A DNA stretch of 49,873 nucleotides, taken from the NCBI GenBank assembly GCA_902515565.1, contig CABXVR010000008.1, positions 1-49,873 on the forward strand. Direction: 5' to 3'. The notes under the pieces were generated by a model. The model was not told the DNA's origin. It saw nothing but the letters and a program-made list of their open reading frames with translations, and searched no databases. Positions 36,488 to 45,500 of the stretch are shown piece after piece. The DNA is from an uncultured Bacteroidota bacterium (lineage in GTDB: Bacteria; Bacteroidota; Bacteroidia; Flavobacteriales; Flavobacteriaceae). Each line of letters starts with the position of its first letter. Position 1 is the stretch's first letter. The translations under genes were made by a program, and so were the position numbers.

Positions 36488-37561
36488 TTATGAGTTAAAC
36501 TTGCTGTTCTTTTTCTTTTTAGGTAATCTAAAAACTTTTAAAGCATTGCTAGATAGTTCGTTTTCTTGACTTCTAGTTTTAAAAATTTCAATTGCAGAAA
36601 ACAATGCATTTTTAAATGATGTTTGGTCTGCAACTCCTTTACCTGCAATTTCAAAAGCGGTCCCATGATCTGGTGATGTTCTAACTATGTCTAGTCCTGA
36701 GGTATAATTTACTCCTGACCCAAAAGATAGAGTTTTAAAAGGAATTAGACCTTGATCGTGATAAGCAGCAATGACAGCGTCAAAATTTTTATAATTATCC
36801 GAACCAAAAAAACTGTCTGCAGCATATGGACCATAAATTAACTTTCCAGATTGTTTCGCTAATTCTAAAGCGGGCTTTAAAATAGTATCATCTTCACTTC
36901 CTATTACACCATTATCTCCTGAATGAGGGTTAATTCCCAATACAGCTATTTTAGGTTTAGATATACTAAAATCATTTATAAGTGATTTGTAAATACCTTC
37001 AATTTTTCTAGATATCAAATCTTGGTCAATTAAACCCTTGATAGAGCTAAGCGGAACGTGTTCAGTTAGAAGTCCAATTTTTAAATTATTTGTAATCATA
37101 AACATTAAACTGCTTCCTTCAAATACACTATCTAGATAATCAGTATGCCCTTTAAAAGTAAAAGAGTCAGATTGTATAGCTTCTTTATTAATTGGAGCGG
37201 TAACCAAAACATTTAGTTTTCTTGTTTTTATATCGGCCGCTGCAGATTTTAATGACTTCACTGCTAGCGCCCCAACTTTAAAATCACATTTTCCAAAATT
37301 AATTTCTTGTAAAAAATTCCAAGGTTCAATTATATTTAAGCAATTTAATGAGGCTTGTTCAGGCGAATTAATAATATTAATTTTAATATCAAAGCCAAAA
37401 TGAGACATAAAAAAACTTAGGTTCTTAGATGAGCAATAAACAATTGGTATACAAAATTCAAATATTCGTTTATCATTGAAAGTTTTTAAAACAATCTCAG
37501 GTCCTATACCGTTCATATCTCCTATAGAAATCCCTACTTTCAGCTTTTTATTATTTTCCAT
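36488..37561 (-). CDS. pdxA: 4-Hydroxythreonine-4-phosphate dehydrogenase
   Basis: 357 residues. It begins KVGISIGDMNGIGPEIVLK, with metal-site and substrate blocks GHTDYLD, NPHSGDNGVIGSED and AAYHDQGLIPFK, and SPDHGTAFEIAGKG near the end. It oxidises 4-phosphohydroxy-threonine in the DXP-dependent pyridoxal phosphate pathway. It is divergent from riboflavin synthase with a 63-base gap. Confidence 0.96.
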   Translation of the reverse strand: MENNKKLKVGISIGDMNGIGPEIVLKTFNDKRIFEFCIPIVYCSSKNLSFFMSHFGFDIKINIINSPEQASLNCLNIIEPWNFLQEINFGKCDFKVGALAVKSLKSAAADIKTRKLNVLVTAPINKEAIQSDSFTFKGHTDYLDSVFEGSSLMFMITNNLKIGLLTEHVPLSSIKGLIDQDLISRKIEGIYKSLINDFSISKPKIAVLGINPHSGDNGVIGSEDDTILKPALELAKQSGKLIYGPYAADSFFGSDNYKNFDAVIAAYHDQGLIPFKTLSFGSGVNYTSGLDIVRTSPDHGTAFEIAGKGVADQTSFKNALFSAIEIFKTRSQENELSSNALKVFRLPKKKKNSKFNS

Positions 37562-37624
37562 CGAAATTCTAATAAATCGTTTAATAATATTCAGTAAATT
37601 TAATCAATTAAAACCTACATAATA

Positions 37625-38212
37625 ATGTTTACTGGAATAATTGAAAGTATTGGAGTTATAAAAGCTATAAATTACGATAGATCAAATATTAATTTTTCTA
37701 TTTCTAGTAGTTTGTCTAATGAATTAAGAATAGACCAAAGTGTTTCGCACAATGGAGTGTGTTTGACAGTTGTCAGTAAAGAAGAAGGGTCTTACACTGT
37801 AACTGCTATCAAAGAAACTTTGGACAAAACTAATCTAGGTAAACTTAAATTAGGAGATAAGATAAACTTGGAAAGGTGCTTAAAGGTAGGTGACAGGTTG
37901 GACGGGCATTTTGTGCAAGGCCATGTTGATCAAACCGCAATCTGTACATATGTTGGTAATGAAAACGGAAGCTGGACATTTACATTTAAATATGACGATA
38001 AAAATAATAATATTACTATTGAAAAAGGGTCTATTACTATAAATGGAGTAAGTCTAACTGTAGTTAACTCTAAGAAATCAGAATTTAGTGTTGCAATAAT
38101 TCCCTACACTTTTGAAAATACTAATTTTAACAGCTTTACAGTTGGGACATTGGTGAACTTAGAATTTGATGTTTTTGGAAAATATGTTACAAAGCTTTTT
38201 AACAAAAAATAG
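37625..38212 (+). CDS. ribE: Riboflavin synthase, alpha chain
   Basis: 195 residues with the two lumazine-binding repeats (about 1-97 and 98-195). The start MFTGIIESIGVI is diagnostic. NGVCLTVVSKE and NGVSLTVVNSKK are the matched motifs of the two repeats, and GHFVQGHVDQ joins them. It dismutates two 6,7-dimethyl-8-ribityllumazine molecules to riboflavin. Its stop lies 13 bases before the second phased A-tract array. Confidence 0.97.
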   Translation: MFTGIIESIGVIKAINYDRSNINFSISSSLSNELRIDQSVSHNGVCLTVVSKEEGSYTVTAIKETLDKTNLGKLKLGDKINLERCLKVGDRLDGHFVQGHVDQTAICTYVGNENGSWTFTFKYDDKNNNITIEKGSITINGVSLTVVNSKKSEFSVAIIPYTFENTNFNSFTVGTLVNLEFDVFGKYVTKLFNKK

Positions 38213-38224
38213 CTATTATTTGGT

Positions 38225-38302
38225 AAAAAATAGCAAAAAACAACCAAAAATGGTCAAAAATAGCTTAAAAACATACAAAAACAACAAAAAATCAAAATCA
38301 AA
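38225..38302. repeat. Second phased A-tract array downstream of ribE
   Basis: A-runs of 4-6 start at 38225, 38235, 38246, 38256, 38267, 38277, 38286 and 38294, spacing 10, 11, 10, 11, 10, 9 and 8 bases, followed by a short AAA at 38300. Positions 38252-38270 match 35609-35627 of the first array at 18 of 19 bases (GGTCAAAAAnAGCTTAAAA), so the two are related, not chance low complexity. It spans the beginning of the SGNH hydrolase reading frame. Confidence 0.8.
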
Positions 38303-38930
38303 CTATTTTCTTTTATTAGCAATATTTTTAACCTACACAGCATTTTATTCACAAAATAATTCTGAAAAAATGAGCCCTAAGAAAATTGTGCTAATGGGAA
38401 ACTCGATCACAGAGTACTGGCAAACATACACCCCCTTGTTTTTTGAAGAAAATTCATTTCTTATAAATAAAGGAATTAGCGGTCAGACTACGGTTGAAAT
38501 GTTATCTAGGTTCAACGAAGATGTAATTAATCAAAACCCTCAAGCTGTTTATATCTTGGCCGGCATTAATGATATAGCCCAAAACTCTGGCTATATTTCC
38601 ATTGACGATATTTCAACAAACATAATTAAAATGGGATTACTTGCTCAAAGAAATAATATCAAGGTTGTAATATGTTCTGTAATGCCTGTAACAGAAATTG
38701 CCTGGAATGAAAAAATTAAAAATGCAAATCAAAAAGTAATTGAATTAAATCATCAACTGATTAATAAATCAAAGAAAAATAACTTTACATACCTTGATTA
38801 TTACAGTAAAATGAAAGATGAATTAAATTCACTTACCTATGACGGGCTCCACCCAAATGAAAAGGGATATATAAAAATGAATGAGATTATTAAAAAGTCT
38901 TTAAAAGGAATTATGAACAATTTTAATTAA
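38250..38930 (+). CDS. Exported SGNH/GDSL-type esterase or lipase
   Basis: 226 residues if started at the ATG at 38250. An earlier in-frame ATG at 38166 would lie inside ribE and is unlikely. A Lys/Asn-rich start, encoded by the A-tract array, precedes a hydrophobic signal (YFLLLAIFLTYTAFYSQ). SGNH blocks: GNSITEYW with nucleophile Ser52, the Gly block GISGQTT, GIND with Asn107, and DGLHPNEKGY with Asp198 and His201. Such enzymes deacylate sugars, lipids or platelet-activating-factor-like esters. The substrate is unknown. The next gene follows after 16 bases. Confidence 0.88.
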   Translation: MVKNSLKTYKNNKKSKSNYFLLLAIFLTYTAFYSQNNSEKMSPKKIVLMGNSITEYWQTYTPLFFEENSFLINKGISGQTTVEMLSRFNEDVINQNPQAVYILAGINDIAQNSGYISIDDISTNIIKMGLLAQRNNIKVVICSVMPVTEIAWNEKIKNANQKVIELNHQLINKSKKNNFTYLDYYSKMKDELNSLTYDGLHPNEKGYIKMNEIIKKSLKGIMNNFN

Positions 38931-38946
38931 ATTTGAAAAAAAAACT

Positions 38947-39495
38947 ATGAAAACATTTTTTAAGATTATTGGGTTAATTTTATTGGCAATAGTATTATTT
39001 TTTGCTTATTCAATAATGAATCCGGCTAGCCCTCTTGACAGAGTTGCTTTTGAAAATGATAAAGTAACTTTTGAGGTTGAATACAGTAGGCCTTTTAAAA
39101 AAGACAGATTAATTTTTGGCAACAAATCTGATGGTGCTTTGGTTCCGTTTGGTGAATATTGGAGAACAGGGGCTAATGCTGCAACCAATTTTTCAATTAA
39201 CTCAGATATTACTATTTCAGGAATTAGATTAATGTCTGGAAAATATAGATTATATACCGTTCCAGGAGAAGAACAGTGGGAAGTGTTTATTAACTCTGAG
39301 GCTGATACTTTTTTCGCAATTACAGAGCCTGATAGCGCTAAAGATTTAATGAGTTTTACGATTACTCCACAGCAATTAAATGAAACTGTCGAACAATTCA
39401 CTATTGACTTTATACCTTCACCTCCCGATGGTCCTTCGTCTACAGGCCTTAGGTTAAGATGGGATTTAACAGAGATTGTCATTCCGTTTAATTAA
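38947..39495 (+). CDS. DUF2911 family membrane-anchored protein
   Basis: 182 residues with an N-terminal membrane anchor (about 5-22). The DUF2911 core is clear: VEYSRPFKKDRLIFG, LVPFGEYWRTGANAAT, and GKYRLYTVPGEEQWEVFINSE. The family is common in Bacteroidota, exported, and of unknown function. It sits 15 bases before an amidohydrolase gene, probably in one operon. Confidence 0.9.
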   Translation: MKTFFKIIGLILLAIVLFFAYSIMNPASPLDRVAFENDKVTFEVEYSRPFKKDRLIFGNKSDGALVPFGEYWRTGANAATNFSINSDITISGIRLMSGKYRLYTVPGEEQWEVFINSEADTFFAITEPDSAKDLMSFTITPQQLNETVEQFTIDFIPSPPDGPSSTGLRLRWDLTEIVIPFN

Positions 39496-39510
39496 ATTTT
39501 ATAAAGACCA

Positions 39511-40668
39511 ATGAGTTTTAAAAAATTTTTAAAAGCATTTCTACTTATCGTGTTACTGACCGTAACTATTTATTTTTCTATAGACATTCTTCAAAAGAAA
39601 AATAACCTGATGGATATTGAAGAGTATAGTCCAAAATCTTCGCTAGTTGTTGATGAAAACCCAAGAAGCAGTGCAAAATTTCCTTTTGTAGATGTCCATA
39701 GTCACCAGTGGAAAATGCCCGTAATGGATTTTACCAATCTTGTAGCTGAAATGGATAGTCTAAACATGGGCTATATGATTAATTTAAGCGGCTCTGGATT
39801 TGCTGCATTTGCAGGTAATCAAAACCTTATGGACATAACTTTAACAGAATCACTTGAGAATATTAAAAAACAAGGCGTTTCAAATAGATTTGGTGTATTT
39901 GTCAATGTCGATTTCAACAAAATTGATGACGAAGATTTTGCTAAAAACAATGTTGAAATGATTAAAGATGCAGTTAAGCAAGGAGTGATTGGGTTAAAGG
40001 TTTACAAAAATCTTGGTCTAAATTTAAAAGACAATAGCGGAGAAAGAGTAAAAGTTGATGATAAAAGGTTAAATCCAATATGGGAAGTTTGTGGAGAATT
40101 AAATATTCCTATTTTAATACATAGTGGGGAGCCTTCACCATTTTTTGACCATATTGATAAACATAACGAAAGGTTTTTACATGCAAGGCAAAAACCTCAA
40201 AGTTTTAGAAATTCAGACGAATACCCTTCATTTGATGAGGTTATGCAAGAGCAGTACAATATGTTTAAAAATAACCCTAACACAACTTTTATTAATGCGC
40301 ATCTTGGTTGGTATGGTAATGATTTAGACAAAATGAGCGCTCAACTTGATGATCTTCCTAATGTTTATACAGAAATTGGAGCAGTAATTGCTGAGCTTGG
40401 AAGACAACCAATAAGAGCAAGGAGATTTTTTGTTGAACATCAAGACAGAGTCTTGTTTGGAAAAGACACTTATAAAAAAAGTGAGTTCGATGTGTATTTT
40501 AGAATCTTAGAAACAAGTGACGAATATTTTGATTACTATAGAAAAAGACATGCGCATTGGAAAATGTATGGATTAAATTTACCTGATTCAATTTTGAAAA
40601 AGTTGTATTATAAAAATGCAAGGAAATTATTTCCTAATATCCCTCTAGAACTATTTGAGCCTAATTAA
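39511..40668 (+). CDS. Membrane-anchored amidohydrolase-family metal-dependent hydrolase
   Basis: 385 residues. After a single N-terminal membrane helix (about 7-24) comes an amidohydrolase_2-type barrel. Metal motif VDVHSH (His63, His65); then GLKVYKNLGL with a possible carboxylated Lys, IHSGEPSPF, NAHLGWYG and LFGKDTY with the final Asp. Relatives hydrolyse or decarboxylate ring and carboxylate substrates, but the substrate here is unknown. The anchor puts the enzyme on the periplasmic side. Two bases separate it from the next gene. Confidence 0.85.
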   Translation: MSFKKFLKAFLLIVLLTVTIYFSIDILQKKNNLMDIEEYSPKSSLVVDENPRSSAKFPFVDVHSHQWKMPVMDFTNLVAEMDSLNMGYMINLSGSGFAAFAGNQNLMDITLTESLENIKKQGVSNRFGVFVNVDFNKIDDEDFAKNNVEMIKDAVKQGVIGLKVYKNLGLNLKDNSGERVKVDDKRLNPIWEVCGELNIPILIHSGEPSPFFDHIDKHNERFLHARQKPQSFRNSDEYPSFDEVMQEQYNMFKNNPNTTFINAHLGWYGNDLDKMSAQLDDLPNVYTEIGAVIAELGRQPIRARRFFVEHQDRVLFGKDTYKKSEFDVYFRILETSDEYFDYYRKRHAHWKMYGLNLPDSILKKLYYKNARKLFPNIPLELFEPN

Positions 40669-40670
40669 TC

Positions 40671-41705
40671 GTGAAAAAAAAACTTGTTTTATTTATATAT
40701 TTAAGTTTTAGTGTCAGTTCTTTTTCTCAAAATTTTGAAAATCTTGAATATTTGCTTCTTGCTTCACAAGAAGATCAGTCATTGTTATTTAAAGAATACT
40801 TAAACCCGCTAGTGACTAGTGTGAATTTTGGGATGGGAAGTGGATGGGCTAATACCGCTAAAACTCATAAAGTACTTGGATTTGATATTACAATTTCTTT
40901 AAATACTTTTTTTATTCCCTCAGATGCCAAAAAGTTTTCCACCACTGGATTAACCAGTGTAACGTCTTCCTCGGATTATCTGCCAACTGTTCTTGGTGGA
41001 AACACAAATGAAACCTTGTCTGTTTCAATAAATGATGACTCCACTGTCTTTCCTCCAAACGAATTTAGTGCAACATTCACTGCTCCTTCTGGCATTAAGA
41101 ATGATCTTTTTTTAGATATGTTAATAACTCCAAATATTCAAGTTGGCTTAGGCCTTCCTTTTAAAACAGATCTTATTGTTAGGTATATTCCTACAACGTC
41201 AAGTAAAAACACGAATATTGGCTTAATGGGAGTTGGAATCAAGCATGATGTTTTACAACATTTTGGACCTATAGATAAGATTCCCTTAATAGATTTGTCA
41301 TTACTTATTGCTCATAGTAATTATTCAATTGATTATGAGTTTCAAAAAACCTCAAACCTTCCTGGGGTTGGGCAAACAGCAATAATGGAGATGAACAACT
41401 ATACGGCTAAGGTTATTTCTTCTATTGACCTAAAGCTGATAACTTTTTACACGAGTATTGGCTACTCAAAAGGTGTATCTAACTTAAGCGTTTTAGGTTC
41501 TTATGATTTGTCTTACAATGTAGCAGAGAATTCAGAGGTTGTTGTTTTCAATGTAGTAGACCCTCTGGCAGTAGAATGGGAGAAAGAATCTCTCAGTGGG
41601 AATGCCGGAATAAGTTTTAATCTCCCTGGAATAAAATTATTTGCTAATTATACTTTTCAAGAATATAATTCTTTAACTATTGGGGCTTCTATTGGGATTA
41701 GGTAA
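40671..41705 (+). CDS. DUF6588 family outer-membrane-type protein
   Basis: 344 residues from a GTG start two bases after the amidohydrolase. A signal peptide ends near SFSQNF. The segment FKEYLNPLVTSVNFGMGSGWANTAKTHK followed by GFDITISLNTFFIP is the DUF6588 signature I recall from flavobacteria. The remainder has alternating strands and ends like a barrel (GASIGIR). No function is known. It closes the SGNH-DUF2911-amidohydrolase run. Confidence 0.8.
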   Translation: MKKKLVLFIYLSFSVSSFSQNFENLEYLLLASQEDQSLLFKEYLNPLVTSVNFGMGSGWANTAKTHKVLGFDITISLNTFFIPSDAKKFSTTGLTSVTSSSDYLPTVLGGNTNETLSVSINDDSTVFPPNEFSATFTAPSGIKNDLFLDMLITPNIQVGLGLPFKTDLIVRYIPTTSSKNTNIGLMGVGIKHDVLQHFGPIDKIPLIDLSLLIAHSNYSIDYEFQKTSNLPGVGQTAIMEMNNYTAKVISSIDLKLITFYTSIGYSKGVSNLSVLGSYDLSYNVAENSEVVVFNVVDPLAVEWEKESLSGNAGISFNLPGIKLFANYTFQEYNSLTIGASIGIR

Positions 41706-41710
41706 TTTTA

Positions 41711-42163
41711 TTAAAGATTTTTACTCCCTTTTAATTTAAACAAGCTTGATAATAAAATGATTGGCTCCCAATTCTTAGTTGATGAAGAGTAAAACACGTG
41801 TCTAGTGCTTTTTGGTGTGAGTAGTTTGCCGTTAACACCGTGTTCTACAATTTGATTTTTAGTTATTTTTTCTTCATAATCAGTCTTAATTTGATCAGAG
41901 TCATAATCTAAAAGAGTGACTGGAATTTGTTTGTATCCTAGTTTTTTTAATGCGAAATATCTATGATGGCCATCAATTATAACAAAAGACTTACTACAAC
42001 ATAAAATAGATGATATAATAATATCATCATAGTTAAAAGATTCAATATACTTAATAAGTTTATCTGCTTTTTGTTCAATTATTTCTTCATGTGTAATTAT
42101 TGTTTCTACATTAATTAATTTAACTCCTTTAATAATTGATTTGTCGAATTCTATTGAATGCAT
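41711..42163 (-). CDS. ParB-fold protein resembling free serine kinase (SerK/SbnI)
   Basis: 150 residues without signal peptide. The central VIIDGHHRYFALKKLGYKQIPV (His66, His67, Arg68) is a ParB/sulfiredoxin-type nucleotide motif. The later GKLLTPKSTRHVF block and an early HEE (His25-Glu27) are what I recall from SbnI and archaeal SerK, which phosphorylate free serine. It lacks the DNA-binding helices of chromosome-partition ParB. It might make O-phosphoserine or be a regulator; no cysteine or siderophore genes are close. The family assignment comes from motif recall. Confidence 0.65.
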   Translation of the reverse strand: MHSIEFDKSIIKGVKLINVETIITHEEIIEQKADKLIKYIESFNYDDIIISSILCCSKSFVIIDGHHRYFALKKLGYKQIPVTLLDYDSDQIKTDYEEKITKNQIVEHGVNGKLLTPKSTRHVFYSSSTKNWEPIILLSSLFKLKGSKNL

Positions 42164-42178
42164 ATCTAAGCTTTTTGT

Positions 42179-43576
42179 TTATTTAACTGGCTGCAAATCT
42201 AATTCTTTATCCGGAATTCTCAAATAACTTTTTTGCTTGAGGCTTTCCATTTTTTTAAGTGCCTTATTATCGAAATTTCGCTTGTCTCCATTAAATATAA
42301 CTCTCCATATTTTTCCATTTTTTGATTCAGAAACATAGAGTGATCCGTCTGGCCCTTGGGCTAGTCCCATTGGTCTGTACTTAGAATCTTTCATTTGCTT
42401 AACAAGATCTGTTTGCGTAAAACCATCTGCAAAAACTTCCAAATTTCCTGCCGGTTTCCCGTTTTTAAATGGAATAAAAGCAACAATATATCCTGCTTGT
42501 GGGTAAGGGCCTCTGTTGGTCGATCCGTGAAAAGCAATAAATGCTCCATCTTTATATCTCTCAGGGAATTGGCTTCCTGTATAAAACAATAAATCATTAG
42601 GAGCCCAGTGAGCAGGAAGGCCCATGATAGGCTCTGCATAACCCTTTGCTTGCTGCTTTCCATCACCTCCATATTCTGGAGCTAGCATTCTTTTATTTTT
42701 AAAGTGATCATAGTAAGTATAGGGCCATCCAAAATCATCATCTTTTTTTATAAGCATAAATTCTTCTGATGGTAAAACAGAATTTTCCCATTTAGAATAA
42801 TAATCAGGGGCATGGTTATGAAGGTAGTCTCTTCCGTGATTTACAGCATATAAATTATCTTGTTTCTTATTCCATGTAATACCTACAATACTTCTAAGTC
42901 CTGTGGCAAACCTTACTCCGTCAGATTGTCTCTGCTCAAGTTTGTTTTCGTCAAATCTCCACACTCCACCTAGAATATCTAACTGTGAACAAGGGAACTC
43001 CCCTTTAACAATGGCATTCGGATCTCCTGCTGTTAGCCTAAGGTCTTCACACGCATTAGTAGGCGCGCTAAAAGTAACATACATGCCACCTTTATTGTCA
43101 AAAGCTAACGATTTTGCATTATGCCACCTAATTGGGTATTCGTCAACCATGATAACTTCAGGCTTTCCTTTAGGGATAAGATTGTTTGGGTCTAGTTTTT
43201 GTCTATAAACGACTAATTCTGAGCTGTAGTAAAGATAGTCGTTATGAATTTTCATTTCAGTTGCAAACCTTCCGTCATTTGGATAATCTCCGAATCTTTT
43301 AAAAATGTCAGCTTTACCATCTCCATCGACATCTCTAAGCGCCATATTGCCTTTGTCTCCTGTATCAATTCGAAGCTTAATATAAATATCTCCGTTTGTG
43401 TTTACAGCAAGGTGTCTTGCAGGACCAACACTGTCTGCGACTACTAACGCGCCAAATCCTTGTGGAAGAATTAAACCTCCATTATCAGAGTCTGTACTTG
43501 GGGTCTCATAGACAGATGTGTTGTCATTACAAGAAATTAAAAGTCCAAGAAAAAAAATAATTATTCTAATGTTCAT
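42179..43576 (-). CDS. PQQ-type sugar/sorbosone dehydrogenase-like beta-propeller lipoprotein
   Basis: 465 residues. The lipobox LLISC (Cys16) anchors it in the periplasm or outer membrane. The body is a six-bladed propeller of the soluble glucose / L-sorbosone dehydrogenase group: LILPQGFGALVVAD, GDIYIKL, LRSIVGITWNKKQDNLYAVNHGRD, DDFGWPYTYYDH and MGLAQGPDGSLYVSESKNGKIWRV. Many relatives are membrane-bound dehydrogenases using PQQ, but some Bacteroidota copies may be only structural. No cytochrome partner is adjacent. It follows the SerK-like gene's upstream side by 15 bases, same strand. Confidence 0.87.
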   Translation of the reverse strand: MNIRIIIFFLGLLISCNDNTSVYETPSTDSDNGGLILPQGFGALVVADSVGPARHLAVNTNGDIYIKLRIDTGDKGNMALRDVDGDGKADIFKRFGDYPNDGRFATEMKIHNDYLYYSSELVVYRQKLDPNNLIPKGKPEVIMVDEYPIRWHNAKSLAFDNKGGMYVTFSAPTNACEDLRLTAGDPNAIVKGEFPCSQLDILGGVWRFDENKLEQRQSDGVRFATGLRSIVGITWNKKQDNLYAVNHGRDYLHNHAPDYYSKWENSVLPSEEFMLIKKDDDFGWPYTYYDHFKNKRMLAPEYGGDGKQQAKGYAEPIMGLPAHWAPNDLLFYTGSQFPERYKDGAFIAFHGSTNRGPYPQAGYIVAFIPFKNGKPAGNLEVFADGFTQTDLVKQMKDSKYRPMGLAQGPDGSLYVSESKNGKIWRVIFNGDKRNFDNKALKKMESLKQKSYLRIPDKELDLQPVK

Positions 43577-43609
43577 AGTTTAAAGATAGTATATCTTGAC
43601 AAGACTCTT

Positions 43610-43617
43610 TACTTTTG
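43610..43617 (+). promoter_or_regulatory. -7 box before the ABC-F gene
   Basis: TACTTTTG matches TAnnTTTG exactly, 25 bases before the TTG start of the ABC-F gene. No TTG lies at the expected -33 distance (the nearest is 10 bases away), so confidence is limited. Confidence 0.4.
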
Positions 43618-43642
43618 CTTATTATCAATAAAAAGTATAGCC

Positions 43643-45496
43643 TTGAATTATCTAAATGTAGAAAACATTTCAAAGTCTTATGGTGAAGTTACTCTTTTTA
43701 AGGGAATAACTTTCAGTATTCATAAAGGTCAAAAAATTGCATTTATTGCAAAAAATGGAACAGGTAAAACTTCAATATTAAAAATTATTTCAGGTGAAGA
43801 TTCAAGTGATTCAGGCAATATAACATATAGAAAAAATATTGCAGTATCTTTTCTTTCTCAGGACCCTAAATTTGATGATAGTTTAACAATTGAAGAGTCT
43901 GTTTTTAATAGTGATAATCCTATACTAAAAGTCATTGCTAACTATGAAAAAGCAATATTAAACTCTGAAGATGTGGAAAATTATCAAAAGGCATTTGAAG
44001 AAATGGAACTTTTTCAAGCGTGGGATTTTGAAACACAATACAAGCAAATTTTGTTTAAATTAAAGCTAGACAAAATAAATCAAAAGGTTGGAGAATTATC
44101 TGGAGGGCAAAAAAAACGTCTTAGTTTGGCAAACGCACTAATTAACAGACCTGATTTATTAATCTTAGATGAGCCAACAAATCATTTAGATCTAGAAATG
44201 ATTGAATGGCTTGAATCTTATTTTGCAAAAGAAAATATAACTCTGTTTATGGTTACTCACGATAGATATTTTTTGGAACGGGTATGCAATGAAATTCTTG
44301 AGCTTGATCAAGGTGAGCTACATAGTTATAAAGGAAATTATTCATACTATCTTGACAAACGCAAAGACAGAGTGGAAAGACAGGCTATTGAGCACGGTAA
44401 GGTAAAACAGCTTTTTAAAAAGGAACTTTCTTGGATGCGTAAACAGCCAAAAGCCAGAACAACAAAATCAAAATCTAGGATAGATGACTTTAAGGAGATT
44501 AGGCGTCTTGCACATCAAAGAAGAGTTGAGCATGAAGTTCAATTAGAGCTAAACATGGAAAGACTCGGAACTAAAATCGTTGAACTAGTTAAGGTTTCTA
44601 AATCTTATGAAAACAAAGTTATTTTAGATCAATTTAACTATATGTTTCAAAGAGGGGAAAGGGTTGGCATAATCGGAAAAAATGGAACTGGGAAAAGCAG
44701 TTTTTTAGATATCTTAACAGCAAAAACTAGTCCGGAATCTGGAAAAATCATAATTGGCGATACAATAAAATTTGGGTACTACACTCAAAATGGTATTAAG
44801 GTGAAAGAGGATCAAAAAGTAATTGATGTAGTTAGAAATTTTGGAGATTTTATCCCTTTGAAAAAAGGGAGACAGATAAGTGCACAGCAGCTTCTTGAAA
44901 GATTTTTATTTAGTAGGCAAAAACAATATGACTTTGTCGAAAAATTAAGTGGTGGGGAGCGAAAAAGACTTTATTTATGTACGGTCTTAATTCAAAATCC
45001 AAATTTTTTAATATTAGATGAACCTACTAATGATTTAGACATAGTGACTCTAAATGTTTTAGAAAGTTTTTTACTAGATTTTCCTGGGTGTGTAATTGTA
45101 GTTTCTCACGATAGATATTTTATGGACAAGGTTGTTGATCATTTATTGGTCTTTAAGGGTGAGGGAGAAGTTGAAGATTTTCCCGGGAATTACTCAGACT
45201 ACAGGTCTTATGAAGACAGCAAGCCAATTTTTAAAAAAGAACCAAAAAAAGATAAAATTTGGAAAGTTCCTCAGAAAAACAAACTTAGTTACAATGAAGA
45301 AAAAGAGTTAAAAAATATTGAAACTAGAATCAAATCTCTTGTTTACAAAAAAAAGGAGCTTGAAAAAGAGTTTATTGATGACAGTTTGAGTCAAGACAAA
45401 ATACTACTTATGTCTAAAGAACTTGAAAAAGTTATTAATGAAATAAACACAAAGGAAGAAAGGTGGTTTGAGCTTTCTTCTAAATTAGAGGAATAA
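43643..45496 (+). CDS. ABC-F family ATPase (EttA/Uup-like)
   Basis: 617 residues starting at TTG; the N-terminus NYLNVENISKSYGE is the standard ABC-F start, so the TTG is convincing. Two ABC modules: Walker A AKNGTGKTS (36-44) with an Ala in place of the first Gly, signature ELSGGQKKR, then GKNGTGKSS and KLSGGERKR. Between them is the charged linker (RTTKSKSRIDDFKEI) that reaches the ribosome E site. A C-terminal coiled coil (about 550-617) resembles Uup. ABC-F proteins rescue stalled ribosomes or protect them from antibiotics; they are cytoplasmic, not transporters. Confidence 0.94.
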   Translation: MNYLNVENISKSYGEVTLFKGITFSIHKGQKIAFIAKNGTGKTSILKIISGEDSSDSGNITYRKNIAVSFLSQDPKFDDSLTIEESVFNSDNPILKVIANYEKAILNSEDVENYQKAFEEMELFQAWDFETQYKQILFKLKLDKINQKVGELSGGQKKRLSLANALINRPDLLILDEPTNHLDLEMIEWLESYFAKENITLFMVTHDRYFLERVCNEILELDQGELHSYKGNYSYYLDKRKDRVERQAIEHGKVKQLFKKELSWMRKQPKARTTKSKSRIDDFKEIRRLAHQRRVEHEVQLELNMERLGTKIVELVKVSKSYENKVILDQFNYMFQRGERVGIIGKNGTGKSSFLDILTAKTSPESGKIIIGDTIKFGYYTQNGIKVKEDQKVIDVVRNFGDFIPLKKGRQISAQQLLERFLFSRQKQYDFVEKLSGGERKRLYLCTVLIQNPNFLILDEPTNDLDIVTLNVLESFLLDFPGCVIVVSHDRYFMDKVVDHLLVFKGEGEVEDFPGNYSDYRSYEDSKPIFKKEPKKDKIWKVPQKNKLSYNEEKELKNIETRIKSLVYKKKELEKEFIDDSLSQDKILLMSKELEKVINEINTKEERWFELSSKLEE

Positions 45497-45500
45497 AAAA

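Noticed and set aside
39006-39482. 158-codon minus-strand open frame
   Set aside because: It mirrors the DUF2911 gene almost end to end and has no recognisable domain or own start region.
42391-42672. 93-codon minus-strand frame within the sorbosone-dehydrogenase-like gene
   Set aside because: It is another frame of a well-matched beta-propeller gene and shows no domain.
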